NCBI GenBank assembly: GCA_963795805.1
Contig: CAWCIV010000001.1
Coordinates: forward strand, 744,001-808,000
Direction of reading: 5' to 3'
DNA: 64,000 bases
Source: JALYYC01 sp963795805
Lineage (GTDB): Bacteria; Chloroflexota; Dormibacteria; CF-121
In this document: in pieces, positions 24,124 through 32,818 of the stretch
How positions within the stretch are numbered: position 1 is the stretch's first letter
Layout of the letters: the number at the start of each line of letters is the position of its first letter
Notes under the pieces: generated by a model
Seen by the model: the letters and a program-made list of their open reading frames with translations, nothing else
Database searches by the model: none
Told to the model about the DNA's origin: nothing
Program-made: the position numbers and the translations under genes

Positions 24124-27100
24124 GTGCATCTGAAGTCACTGCGCATCCAGGGGTTCAAGACCTTCGCGCGTCGAACCGACCTTCCCTTCAGCCGCGGCAT
24201 CACCGCCATCGTCGGCCCCAACGGCAGCGGCAAATCGAACCTGGTCGATGCCATTCGATGGGGACTGGGCGAGCGCAACGCTCGCGGGCTCCGTGGCCAG
24301 CGGATGGAGGACGTCATCTACTCCGGCGGGCCGGGAAAGTCCGCCGTCGGCATGGCCGAGGTCAGCCTGACGATCGACAATGCCGACCAGCGCCTCAACG
24401 TCGAGTTCACCGAGATCGAGGTCGCGCGCCGGCTGTATCGCTCGGGTGAAAGTGACTACCTGATCAACGGGACGCGGGCCCGTTTAAAGGACATCGACCT
24501 GCTGCTCTCGAGCACGGGTTTGCGTCAGGACGGTTATGCCGTCACCGCGCAGAACGACATCGATTACGTGATCCAGGCCGCGCCTGGCCTTCGCCGCGAG
24601 CTGATCGAGGAGGCGGCCGGCGTGCGCCGGCTCCGCGACCAGCGTCAGGAAGCGCTCAACCGTTTGGCCGAAGCGGAACGGGACATGCGGCGCGCTCGCG
24701 ACATTCTCGGCGAGCTGACGCCGCGGGCGGCGGAGCTCGAGACGCAGGCAACGGCGGCCGAGGAATATCAGCGAATCGCCGACCAGCTGAAAGTCCTTCA
24801 AGGCAGCCTCGCCAGGGACGCCTGGCGAAAGGCGATGGTGCTGCTCCGTCGGGCGAACAGCCGGCGCCAGTCCGCTGAACAAAAGCGTACCGCTGCCGGG
24901 CAGGCGCTCGACGAGTTTGCCCCACGGTACGCCGAGCACCGAGCCGCCCTCCTCGACGCACGCGAGGCGCGTTGGAAGCACCAGGAGGCGGTTGCCACCC
25001 TGCGGCTGCAACTGGCCGAGCGTGAGCACCAGGCCCGGATCGCGGAGGAACGCGCGGCCGCCGCCGCACAGGCCTTGGCCGCTGCGGAACAGGAGATGGT
25101 CCGGTTGGCCGCGACCGCGCAGGCTGGCGTTCGGGTTGTCGAGGAACTGGAGCAGGCAGCCGCGCATACCGATGAGCAGCGCCGAGCCCTGGAGGCCGGC
25201 GTCGAGACCGCCAGCGCCGAGGAGCGCGAGGCGCGAGAGGGGCTCGATGGTCTGGAACAGGAGCGGGCAACCCTGGTGCAGCAGCGACAGGATCTGCACC
25301 GCGACGCCGTCGCGGCGGATGCCGAGCTGCGGCAGGTGGAAGGACGGGTGCAATTCTTGTCGGAGCAGCGTGAGCAGGCTGATGCGCACCTCGAATCGTG
25401 GTCGGCAAGACGGGCGACGGCGCTCGACGAGGTCCAGCGGTGCGAGCTCCACGCCGGCGAAGCTGAGGAAACGCTGCGGGCCGCCCTGTCCTCGGCGGGG
25501 GCGATAGAGGAGCAACTTCGGAGCGCCTCGACCGAACTCGCCCAATCCGAGGATCGGCTTTCGGAGCTGACCGGCCGCGTCGGAGCGCTGGAGGCCGAGG
25601 TGGGAGCCCTCGAGCGGCTCCGTGATGGCGCACTCCCGCAGAGCCGGCTCGCCGACGATGCGGGGTTTCAGCCGCTACTTGAACTAATCGAGGTCGCGGA
25701 AGGCGATCGTCGGGCGATCGAGGCGGCCCTCGAGGGCTGGCTGCATGCCTGGGTTCCAACCGACCGCAAGGCCGCTGAGCGCGCCTTCAGCCTGCTGGTG
25801 CAACCGGGCGGCGCGCGCGAGACTATCGTGTACGAACCCGACAACCCGCTGGCGGCACCGGAATGGAGCGGGCTCGTCGGGGTGGCGAGCCTGATCGTCG
25901 CGCCGCCGCACGTGGCCGGGTTGCTTGCGCATCTCCTTGATCGGACAGTTCTCGTGCTGAATGCGGCTGAGGGAAGGAACCTGGTCCTCAGGCATCCTTC
26001 GTACCGGGCGGTCACGCGGTCAGGCGACGTGATCACGGCCGTGTCCTATCGAGGCGGGGCGTTCCGCGACGCGCCGCTCGAAGTTCAGGGGCGTGTCCGG
26101 CTGGCACAGAGCGGCCTCGCGGCGGCGCGCGCCGCTCGCGCGGAACTCCTGGTTGCCCACGATGACCTATCCCGCCGCAGGGTGGTTCTCCAGGAGGAGC
26201 GGGCAGCGGCCGCCGCCACGCTCGACGCCGCGCGAGGCCGCGTCGCCGAGACGGCCGGCGCCGTGTCCATCGCGCGCGCGGCCCTGGTTCGCGAGGACCA
26301 GCAGGAATCGCAGGTCCGGGCCCAGGTCGCGCGTCTCACCACGCTGCTAGAGCAAGGCCAGGCAACGGAGCGGACCGTGCTGGAACGCCAGGAGCAAATC
26401 GCCGCCACCCAGGTCAGGCTGGCGGCCACCGTCGCCGACATGGAGGCGCGTGTCGAAGCGGCGAAGGCCGGCCTGGCGGTCAAGGTGCACGGTCGACAGG
26501 AGATCGAGCTTCGGGCCGCGCTCGCTCACCAGCGCCACGAGGATCTGTTCCGCCAGCTGGAGCGAGCGCGTGAGGTCTGGCGGGCACACGGGGACGAGCT
26601 CGCGCAGCGGCAAGCGGCAACGCGTGAACTGTCTGCGCAGCCGGCCGAGCTCGAAGAGGAGCGCCGCCGGTGCCTCGCCTCCGCCGAGGCGCTGGCCGGC
26701 GAGCTCGCCGTGCTCGAGGCGGCGAACCTCCCGGACGCCGGCCTGTTGATCAGCCTTGAAGCCCAGGTGCAGGAAGGGGAACAACGGAACGTGCAGCTCC
26801 AGGTGGAGCTGGCGCACGCGGATGACGCCGTTGCGGCGGCCCTGATGGATGTCGAGAGCGCGCAGGTCGAGGTCGACCGCTGCGCCCTCGCCCTCCGCGA
26901 GGACGGCCAGGTGGTGGAAGAGGACGAGCCGATCGCCGAGGTCGACTGGCAAAAGACGGAGCGCGAGGTATCACGCCTGCAGCGACGGCTCGACGCCATG
27001 GGCGCCGTCAACCTGCTGGCTCCCGAGGAGTACGCCCAGGTTCGCGAGCGATGCGACAGCCTTGGCTCGCAGCTCACCGATCTCGAGGCGGCCAGCGCGC

Positions 27101-27636
27101 AGCTTCTCGAGCTTCGCCAGCGGCTGGAGAACGAAATCGACGAGCGCTTCCGCACCGTCTTCCAGTCGGTTGCGATCAACTTCCAGGAATTCTTCGCCGA
27201 GCTCTTCGAGGGCGGCGGGCGGGCGACGCTGCGGCTTGAAGCCGACGAGAACGGGAACCGGCTCGACGAGGGCGTCGAGATCCTGGCCCAGACGCCCGGC
27301 AAACGGCTGCAACCCCTGACGCTGCTGTCCGGCGGCGAGCGGGCGCTCACGGCGCTGGCCTTCCTCTTTGCCTTGCAGGCGGTCAACCCAAGCCCGTTCT
27401 ACGTGCTGGACGAGGTCGACGCCGCGCTCGACGACGCCAACGTCATGCGTTTCAACCGCGTCCTGAAGCGCCTTTCGCGCGACCAGCAATTCCTGATCGT
27501 CACCCACAACCACTCCACGATGGCGCAGGCGGAAGTCCTGTACGGCGTTACCCTGGGCGACCACGGTATATCCCGTATCGTGTCCGTGCGCATGGAACAG
27601 GATGCCCTGATGCCGGTCGGTGAGCGCTCCGCCTGA
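24124..27636 (+). CDS. smc: Chromosome segregation ATPase SMC
   Basis: This 1170-residue condensin ATPase compacts and segregates chromosomes with ScpA/ScpB. Walker A GPNGSGKSN is at 31-39. Two antiparallel coiled coils flank a hinge at about 510-640. The C-terminal head has LLSGGERALTALAFLFA near 1069 and Walker B FYVLDEVDAALDDAN near 1095. It starts at GTG 24124 (VHLKSLRIQGFKTF, the usual SMC opening). The 3' end overlaps ftsY by 17 bases. Length is typical. Confidence 0.97.
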   Translation: MHLKSLRIQGFKTFARRTDLPFSRGITAIVGPNGSGKSNLVDAIRWGLGERNARGLRGQRMEDVIYSGGPGKSAVGMAEVSLTIDNADQRLNVEFTEIEVARRLYRSGESDYLINGTRARLKDIDLLLSSTGLRQDGYAVTAQNDIDYVIQAAPGLRRELIEEAAGVRRLRDQRQEALNRLAEAERDMRRARDILGELTPRAAELETQATAAEEYQRIADQLKVLQGSLARDAWRKAMVLLRRANSRRQSAEQKRTAAGQALDEFAPRYAEHRAALLDAREARWKHQEAVATLRLQLAEREHQARIAEERAAAAAQALAAAEQEMVRLAATAQAGVRVVEELEQAAAHTDEQRRALEAGVETASAEEREAREGLDGLEQERATLVQQRQDLHRDAVAADAELRQVEGRVQFLSEQREQADAHLESWSARRATALDEVQRCELHAGEAEETLRAALSSAGAIEEQLRSASTELAQSEDRLSELTGRVGALEAEVGALERLRDGALPQSRLADDAGFQPLLELIEVAEGDRRAIEAALEGWLHAWVPTDRKAAERAFSLLVQPGGARETIVYEPDNPLAAPEWSGLVGVASLIVAPPHVAGLLAHLLDRTVLVLNAAEGRNLVLRHPSYRAVTRSGDVITAVSYRGGAFRDAPLEVQGRVRLAQSGLAAARAARAELLVAHDDLSRRRVVLQEERAAAAATLDAARGRVAETAGAVSIARAALVREDQQESQVRAQVARLTTLLEQGQATERTVLERQEQIAATQVRLAATVADMEARVEAAKAGLAVKVHGRQEIELRAALAHQRHEDLFRQLERAREVWRAHGDELAQRQAATRELSAQPAELEEERRRCLASAEALAGELAVLEAANLPDAGLLISLEAQVQEGEQRNVQLQVELAHADDAVAAALMDVESAQVEVDRCALALREDGQVVEEDEPIAEVDWQKTEREVSRLQRRLDAMGAVNLLAPEEYAQVRERCDSLGSQLTDLEAASAQLLELRQRLENEIDERFRTVFQSVAINFQEFFAELFEGGGRATLRLEADENGNRLDEGVEILAQTPGKRLQPLTLLSGGERALTALAFLFALQAVNPSPFYVLDEVDAALDDANVMRFNRVLKRLSRDQQFLIVTHNHSTMAQAEVLYGVTLGDHGISRIVSVRMEQDALMPVGERSA

Positions 27637-28585
27637 CCTCGCGGACGAGTCCGTTCGTCCTCGTCGCGGCTTCTGGCAGCGCTTCTCGCAGAGTGTCGAG
27701 TCCGGACGCCGTGCCTACGTTGCCGACCTCAAGGAGGTCTTCGGGCGCCCAGCCCTCGACGCCGGCTTCTGGGATGACCTGGAAGCGACACTACTGGCGG
27801 CGGACGTCGGGGTAGCGACCACGACGCGGGTGGTCGAAGCCCTGCGTGATCAGGCGGCCTCCGCGCACCTGCGCTCGCCCGCCGACGCGCTCAGCTATCT
27901 GAAAGACATCCTTGCCGCGCAAATGGGCGAGCGGCTACGTGACCTCAATCTTCAGGGCGCGCCCGCGGTCATCCTCGTGGTCGGGGTCAACGGGTCGGGC
28001 AAGACGACCACCATCGGCAAGCTGGCGCACCTGCTCAAACGGGAGGGGCATGTGCCCCTACTCGCGGCTGCCGACACCTACCGCGCCGCCGCCGGCGAGC
28101 AACTCCGGCTCTGGGCCGAACGTGCGCGCGTGGACATGGTTGGGCATCAGGCCGGCGCCGACCCGGGGGCGGTCGCCTTCGACGCCGTGCAGGCAGCCCG
28201 CGCCCGCCACGCCGATATCGTCATCGTCGACACCGCCGGACGGCTGCACACCCGCACCGACCTGATGGAGGAACTCCGAAAGGTTCGTCGGGTCCTGGAG
28301 CGGCTCGACCCGGCAGCCCCTCAGGAGGTACTCGCGGTCCTGGACGCCCACATCGGGCAGAACTCGGCCCAACAGGTTAAGGTCTTTGCGGAAGCGATCG
28401 GCCTGACCGGGCTGGTCGTCACCAAGATGGATGGGTCCGCGCGCGCAGGCGTCGTTCTGAGCATCGAGGAAGAGCTTCGCGTGCCGGTCAAGCTGATTGG
28501 AATCGGCGAAGGCATCGACGATCTCAATCGATTCGACCCCGGCGAGTATCTCCGAGTGTTATTGCAAATGGAGGGCCAGGAATGA
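27620..28585 (+). CDS. ftsY: Signal recognition particle receptor FtsY
   Basis: This 321-residue SRP GTPase receives ribosome-nascent chain complexes at the membrane. The N domain is about 20-110. The G domain holds Walker A GVNGSGKTT (122-130), DTYRAAAGEQL, DTAGRLHT and TKMDGSARAG. The usual TKLDGTAKGG and DATTGQ are slightly changed (TKMDGSARAG, DAHIGQ), but ligand residues remain. No acidic A domain is present. The GTG start lies within the smc 3' end, and the TGA overlaps the next ATG. Confidence 0.96.
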   Translation: MSAPPDLADESVRPRRGFWQRFSQSVESGRRAYVADLKEVFGRPALDAGFWDDLEATLLAADVGVATTTRVVEALRDQAASAHLRSPADALSYLKDILAAQMGERLRDLNLQGAPAVILVVGVNGSGKTTTIGKLAHLLKREGHVPLLAAADTYRAAAGEQLRLWAERARVDMVGHQAGADPGAVAFDAVQAARARHADIVIVDTAGRLHTRTDLMEELRKVRRVLERLDPAAPQEVLAVLDAHIGQNSAQQVKVFAEAIGLTGLVVTKMDGSARAGVVLSIEEELRVPVKLIGIGEGIDDLNRFDPGEYLRVLLQMEGQE

Positions 28586-28860
28586 CTGCGTCGCCAGGAA
28601 TCAATCCGATCGACAATCCGCAAGCGTTCGTCAAGCTGGTCACGGCCAACGGATTGCCGGAGGCCGATCTCTGGAAAGCCGTGCTCGAGACTGCCGGCAT
28701 CACCGTCTACCTGCGGCACGAGGCGCTGGCTATGGTGGAGCCGGTCAATGTGGGGGGCTACGCAGCGGTCGACCTCTGGGTACCCCGCGAGCAGGCGGTG
28801 CACGCGATGGAGATCCTCCAGGACGAGCGCGTGACCGATGAGCCGGAGGACGACCGGTAG
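28582..28860 (+). CDS. DUF2007-like putative signal-transducing protein
   Basis: This 92-residue protein starts at an ATG overlapping the ftsY stop. The core ITVYLRHEALAMVEPVNVGG and the following AAVDLWVPREQAVHAMEIL match the small ferredoxin-like DUF2007 fold: substitution of one protein strand by another with a conserved W-V-P segment and an acidic C-terminus. It has no membrane segment. The biochemical role is unknown, although proteins of this family are often annotated as signal transducing by fold. Confidence 0.8.
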   Translation: MTASPGINPIDNPQAFVKLVTANGLPEADLWKAVLETAGITVYLRHEALAMVEPVNVGGYAAVDLWVPREQAVHAMEILQDERVTDEPEDDR

Positions 28861-28868
28861 GAACCGTC

Positions 28869-28988
28869 ATCGCCTTCATCTTTATTGGCGTTCTGGGGAT
28901 TGTGGCCCTCGGCGTGGTCGTCGTCGGCTTTCTCTGGCTGCTCCATTTCGTGCTCGACAACGAGGAGGCCCGACTGCCCCGCCGGTGA
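28869..28988 (+). CDS. Putative 39-residue single-pass membrane protein, non-canonical start
   Basis: Between the DUF2007 gene and ylxM an open frame encodes IAFIFIGVLGIVALGVVVVG, then FLWLLHFVLDNEEARLPRR and TGA. It has one long transmembrane helix with a charged tail, and third codon positions are mostly G or C as in neighbouring genes. No ATG, GTG or TTG exists before the helix (the frame closes at 28839). ATC 28869, 6 bases after AGGA, is the best candidate. Real but start-ambiguous, or fortuitous. Confidence 0.4.
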   Translation: MAFIFIGVLGIVALGVVVVGFLWLLHFVLDNEEARLPRR

Positions 28989-29014
28989 GTTGCGGTTGCG
29001 GGCTCTCCCGCATG

Positions 29015-29020
29015 TATAGT
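29015..29020 (+). promoter_or_regulatory. -10 element of ylxM-ffh, probable leaderless start
   Basis: TATAGT lies 11 bases before ATG 29032, without a Shine-Dalgarno in between. It could drive ylxM, ffh and the ribosomal genes that follow. Confidence 0.5.
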
Positions 29021-29031
29021 GTCAAGGCTCA

Positions 29032-29274
29032 ATGCTTGACAGTGCTCGCATCCGCCAGCGCCGGCTTCGCTTGCTGGACCTCTATGGCGCGCTCCTGACC
29101 GACCACCAACGCCGCATCCTGCACCTCGCCTGGGAAGAGGACTGGTCGTACGGCGAGATCGCCGAGCGGGAACGGGTCAGCCGAACGGCGGTCTATGACG
29201 TGGTGCGCCGCACGGCCGTGAACCTGGACAACTACGAGCAGAAGCTTGGTCTCGAAGGCGGCCGGCATGTTTGA
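29032..29274 (+). CDS. YlxM/UPF0122 family helix-turn-helix protein
   Basis: This 80-residue protein resembles sigma region 4: LLDLYGALLTDHQRRILHLA, then DWSYGEIAERERVSRTAVYD. It is the UPF0122/YlxM (p13) family, encoded next to ffh in most Gram-positive-type genomes and implicated in modulating SRP assembly or expression. Its placement between ftsY and ffh fits exactly. It overlaps ffh by 8 bases. Confidence 0.93.
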   Translation: MLDSARIRQRRLRLLDLYGALLTDHQRRILHLAWEEDWSYGEIAERERVSRTAVYDVVRRTAVNLDNYEQKLGLEGGRHV

Positions 29275-30604
29275 TTCGCTGACCGAGCGGCTGGACAACG
29301 CCTTGAAGAAGCTGACGGGTCGAGGGAAGCTGACTGAGGAGGACGTCGATGCCGGCCTCCGCGAGGTCCGGATGGCATTGCTCGAAGCCGATGTCAACTA
29401 CAAGGTCGCGCGAGATTTTGTCGCCCGCATCCGGGCACGAGCCGTGGGCGCCGAGGTGATGGAGAGCCTGACGCCGGGGCAGCAGCTGGTCAAGATCGTG
29501 CACGAAGAATTGATTGCGCTACTCGGCGACCGGGAACCGATGACGTATGCGTCGACCCCGCCAACCGTGATCGTACTCGCCGGGTTGCAGGGAGCCGGCA
29601 AGACCACGGCAGCCGGAAAGCTGGCGCTCTTTACGCGCCGCGAGGGTCATCGGCCGCTGCTCGTCTCGACCGACATTCGCCGCCCGGCGGCGATGGAGCA
29701 ACTCGAGATCCTGGCGAAGAGCATCAACGCGCCCGCCTTCGCGCCGCGCGGGCTGGGCGCGGTGGCGATTGCACGGGCCGCCCGAGAGGAAGCGCGGCGG
29801 GTCAATGCCGACGTCATCATCATCGACACCGCGGGCCGGCTCCAGGTCGACCGGGACCTGCTCGACGAGCTCAGGCAAATCGTCGAGGCGCTCCCGTCGC
29901 AGCAGCGGTTGCTCGTCCTCGACGCCATGACCGGCCAGGAAGCGGTCAACGTGACAACGGCGTTCCAGCAGACCGTCCCGTTGACGGGGGCCATCCTGAC
30001 CAAGCTGGACGGCGACGCCCGTGGCGGGGCTGCGCTCTCGCTCCGGGCGGTCACCAATTGCCCGATCCAGTTCGTCGGCACGGGCGAGAAGCTGACCGAC
30101 CTCGAGATCTTCTACCCGGACCGGATGGCGTCGCGGATTCTCGGCATGGGCGATGTCCTCACCTTGATCGAGCGCGCCCAGGAGCACGTTGATGAGTCCC
30201 AGGCGAAGGACATGGAGAAGAAGTTGCGTGCCGGGCAGCTCAACCTGACGGATTTCATGGAGCAGCTCAAGCAGGTGAAGAAGATGGGTCCCCTCGAAGG
30301 GATCATCGGCATGCTGCCGGGAGCGGGCAAGCTCAAGAATCTGGCCGGCGCGCTGCCGAGCGACGACCAGCTTCGTGAGATGGAGGCGATCATCCTGTCG
30401 ATGACCCGTGCCGAGCGCGATCACCCGGACACGATCAACGGCAGCCGCCGTCGCCGGATCGCGGCAGGCTCGGGGACGGACATCGCCGCCGTCAACCGGC
30501 TGCTCAAGGGCTTTCAACAGATGCAACAGATGATGAAACAGATGGGGAAGGGGAAACGGATTCGCGGGCTGCCCATCGATCCCGCCCAACTACTCAGGGG
30601 CTAA
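29267..30604 (+). CDS. ffh: Signal recognition particle protein Ffh
   Basis: This 445-residue SRP54 GTPase binds signal peptides and 4.5S RNA. The NG domain has Walker A GLQGAGKTT (106-114), DIRRPAAMEQL, DTAGRLQVD and TKLDGDARGG. The Met-rich M domain starts about residue 310 and ends GFQQMQQMMKQMGKGKRIRG. I chose ATG 29267 (MFDSLTERLDNALKKL) over an upstream in-frame start, because it matches the family's beginning. It is followed by rpsP 16 bases later. Confidence 0.97.
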   Translation: MFDSLTERLDNALKKLTGRGKLTEEDVDAGLREVRMALLEADVNYKVARDFVARIRARAVGAEVMESLTPGQQLVKIVHEELIALLGDREPMTYASTPPTVIVLAGLQGAGKTTAAGKLALFTRREGHRPLLVSTDIRRPAAMEQLEILAKSINAPAFAPRGLGAVAIARAAREEARRVNADVIIIDTAGRLQVDRDLLDELRQIVEALPSQQRLLVLDAMTGQEAVNVTTAFQQTVPLTGAILTKLDGDARGGAALSLRAVTNCPIQFVGTGEKLTDLEIFYPDRMASRILGMGDVLTLIERAQEHVDESQAKDMEKKLRAGQLNLTDFMEQLKQVKKMGPLEGIIGMLPGAGKLKNLAGALPSDDQLREMEAIILSMTRAERDHPDTINGSRRRRIAAGSGTDIAAVNRLLKGFQQMQQMMKQMGKGKRIRGLPIDPAQLLRG

Positions 30605-30620
30605 GGCCAGGAGGTACATC

Positions 30621-30962
30621 GTGTCAGTCAAAATTCGAATGCGGAGGATCGGGGCGAAGAAGCACCCGTTCTACCGGCTCGTCGTGACCGACTCGCGCTC
30701 GCCGCGCGACGGCAAGTTCATCGAGATCCTGGGGACCTTCGACCCGATGACGGAGCCGGTCAAGCGGACCGTTGACGCCGAGAAGGTCAAGGCCTGGCTG
30801 CAAAAAGGCGCCCGGCCGTCGGACACCGCGCGCTCGTTCCTGATCAACGAGGGAATCTTGCCGAAGGAGTCAGCCCGCAAGCGCCCGAGCAAGCCATCCA
30901 AGGCCGAGGCTGCGGCGGCCGCGGCGGCGGCCACCCCGGCTACTGCCGAAGCCAAGGCGTAG
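30621..30962 (+). CDS. rpsP: 30S ribosomal protein S16
   Basis: This 113-residue protein opens with MSVKIRMRRIGAKKHPFYRL and VVTDSRSPRDGKFIEILG, as all S16 do. After residue ~85 it carries an Ala/Lys-rich tail (AEAAAAAAAATPATAEAKA), an extension common in high-G+C bacteria. It starts at GTG 30621 with AGGAGG at 9-base spacing, one of the strongest Shine-Dalgarno sites in the window. Confidence 0.97.
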   Translation: MSVKIRMRRIGAKKHPFYRLVVTDSRSPRDGKFIEILGTFDPMTEPVKRTVDAEKVKAWLQKGARPSDTARSFLINEGILPKESARKRPSKPSKAEAAAAAAAATPATAEAKA

Positions 30963-30964
30963 CG

Positions 30965-31201
30965 ATGCAGGATTACACCGACCTCGTCAGCTACATCATC
31001 AAGGCGATCGTCTCCAAGCCCGAGGACGTCAAAGTGGCGATGGTCGAAGGGGAGCGGACCAACCGGGTCGAGGTCACCCTGGCCAATGACGACGTAGGAA
31101 AAGTGATCGGGCGCGGCGGGCGGAACATCGACGCTATCCGCGCTGTCGTCCGGGCGGCCGCCCTGAAGAACCACGACCGGGTGATGGTCGAAATCGTGTG
31201 A
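30965..31201 (+). CDS. khpA: KH-domain RNA-binding protein KhpA
   Basis: This 78-residue single KH domain has the GRGG RNA-binding loop (VGKVIGRGGRNIDAIRAVV). It is the YlqC/KhpA family, which works with KhpB in RNA binding and affects cell elongation in Firmicutes. It sits between rpsP and rimM as in most Gram-positive-type genomes. It starts two bases after rpsP and overlaps rimM. Confidence 0.95.
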   Translation: MQDYTDLVSYIIKAIVSKPEDVKVAMVEGERTNRVEVTLANDDVGKVIGRGGRNIDAIRAVVRAAALKNHDRVMVEIV

Positions 31202-31707
31202 CGACCGGCGCGCAGCCGGACCTCCGCATCGGCCGGGTGCTCAAAGCGCACGGGGTCCGGGGTAGTGTGCGGGTCGAATCGCTGACCGACTTTCCCGATC
31301 GATTCTCCAAGGGGCAGCAGCTGACCGTCGGCGGCCGGCTCTTGACGATCACCGGCGCCGACGAGTCCGACGGGAGCCTCCTGCTCACATTCGCCGAGAT
31401 CGGCGACCGCGAGGAGGCGGCCGCGCTCCGCGGCGCCTACATCACCGTCCCGATCGCCGAGGCGCGCCCATTGCCGCCGAATCGCTTCTACCACTACCAG
31501 CTCGTTGGCCTGGGGGTGGTCGATCGCGCGAGCGGCCGAAGCCTCGGCCGTGTGGCCGAGGTGCTCAGCTACCCCGCCAACGACGTCTTGCGCATCACTG
31601 ATGGCCCGCGCGAGCGACTGATTCCGATGGTGTCCAGCGCGGTGGTCGCGGTCGAGCTCGAGAAGGCGACGATCACCGTCGACCTTCCGGAGGACGTCGA
31701 GGCGTGA
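31198..31707 (+). CDS. rimM: Ribosome maturation factor RimM
   Basis: This 169-residue protein has the RimM N-domain (IGRVLKAHGVRGSVRVESLT) and a C-terminal PRC barrel (FYHYQLVGLGVVDRASGRSL, ending in VELEKATITVDLPE). It binds S19 and assists 30S head assembly. The GTG start overlaps the khpA stop (GTGA), and its end overlaps trmD. Confidence 0.95.
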   Translation: MTTGAQPDLRIGRVLKAHGVRGSVRVESLTDFPDRFSKGQQLTVGGRLLTITGADESDGSLLLTFAEIGDREEAAALRGAYITVPIAEARPLPPNRFYHYQLVGLGVVDRASGRSLGRVAEVLSYPANDVLRITDGPRERLIPMVSSAVVAVELEKATITVDLPEDVEA

Positions 31708-32369
31708 TCTTCGAGATCCTGACGCTGTTTCCGGACCTCTTTCCCGGTCCGTTGAGCGCCGGGGTTACCGGCCGGGCACTCCAGGCCGGCACCATCACCC
31801 TGGTCATTCATCAGCTCCGTGATTACACCCACGACCGGCACCGGCAGGTGGACGACATGCCATACGGAGGTGGGGCCGGGATGGTGCTCAAGCCCGAGCC
31901 GATCTTCGAAGCAGTCCGCAACCGGCAGGGGAGGGGGCCGGTGATCCTGCTCAGCCCTGGGGGCGAGCGGCTGCGCCAGTCGCTCGTGCGAGAGCTGGCC
32001 GGGCACGAGGACCTGTACGTCATCTGCGGCCGCTACGAGGGGGTCGACGAACGTGTCGCCCTGGGCCTGGTCGACCGGGAGATCTCCATCGGGGACTTCG
32101 TCGTGACCGGCGGCGAGCTGCCCGCGATGGTGCTGATCGACGCGGTCAGCCGGCTGCGCGAGGGGGTGCTGGGATCCGCCGAGTCACCGCTGCACGAGTC
32201 CTTCGAAGCCGATCTTCTCGAGTACCCGCAGTACACAAGGCCGGTGGAGTTCGAGGGTCTGAAGGTTCCCGAGGTGCTGCTGTCCGGCCATCATGCCGAG
32301 ATCGAAAAGTGGCGGCGGGAGCAGGCGTCGGTGCGGACCCGGCAGCGCCGTCCCGACCTCCTCCCCTGA
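31704..32369 (+). CDS. trmD: tRNA (guanine37-N1)-methyltransferase TrmD
   Basis: This 221-residue SPOUT methyltransferase uses SAM to make m1G37, which prevents frameshifting. Seen: the N-terminal FEILTLFPDLF, VDDMPYGGGAGMVLKPEPI, the knot residues ICGRYEGVDERV and SIGDFVVTGGELPAMVLIDA, and the C-terminal VLLSGHHAEIEKWRR. It starts at a GTG overlapping rimM. Confidence 0.96.
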   Translation: MIFEILTLFPDLFPGPLSAGVTGRALQAGTITLVIHQLRDYTHDRHRQVDDMPYGGGAGMVLKPEPIFEAVRNRQGRGPVILLSPGGERLRQSLVRELAGHEDLYVICGRYEGVDERVALGLVDREISIGDFVVTGGELPAMVLIDAVSRLREGVLGSAESPLHESFEADLLEYPQYTRPVEFEGLKVPEVLLSGHHAEIEKWRREQASVRTRQRRPDLLP

Positions 32370-32381
32370 CGACCGAGATGG

Positions 32382-32387
32382 TATCCT
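32382..32387 (+). promoter_or_regulatory. -10-like element of rplS
   Basis: TATCCT lies 8 bases before GTG 32396. The GGAG at 32390-32393 is too close to the start (2 bases) to serve well as a Shine-Dalgarno, so a leaderless transcript is plausible. Confidence 0.35.
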
Positions 32388-32395
32388 TTGGAGCC

Positions 32396-32818
32396 GTGTC
32401 CAACGTGATCGACCTCCTCGACGCCGAAAGTGAGCGCAAGAATCTCAAGGTTTCGCGGCTCACCCCGGGCGACACGGTCAAGGTGCATGCCAAGGTCGTC
32501 GAGGGTACGCGTGAGCGGATCCAGATCTTCGAAGGCACCGTGATCGGCTGCCGAGGCAGCGGCGTGAAGCAGACTTTTACCGTGCGCCGAATCGCGCACG
32601 GCGTCGGCGTGGAGCGCGGGTTTCTTCTGCATTCGCCCCGCATCGACAAGATCGATGTCGTCCGGCATGGCAAAGTACGCCGCGCCAAGCTGTATTACCT
32701 TCGCGGAAAAGTCGGAAAAAGCGCACGCCTTCGGGAGAAACGCCAGACCCTTGCCACCAGTGCGCCTGCAGAAACCCAGGCCGCAGCCGGCGAGCCGGCC
32801 GAAACGACCGAAAGCTGA
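32396..32818 (+). CDS. rplS: 50S ribosomal protein L19
   Basis: This protein of about 140 residues has the L19 core: PGDTVKVHAKVVEGTRERIQ, FEGTVIGCRGSGVKQTFTVR, then RAKLYYLRGKVGKSARLREK. After about residue 116 there is a low-complexity Ala/Glu/Thr tail, whose codons overlap the 5' part of the rnhB frame by 59 bases. I start at GTG 32396; ATG 32378 upstream and GTG 32405 are alternatives. It bridges the subunits near the factor-binding site. Confidence 0.95.
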   Translation: MSNVIDLLDAESERKNLKVSRLTPGDTVKVHAKVVEGTRERIQIFEGTVIGCRGSGVKQTFTVRRIAHGVGVERGFLLHSPRIDKIDVVRHGKVRRAKLYYLRGKVGKSARLREKRQTLATSAPAETQAAAGEPAETTES

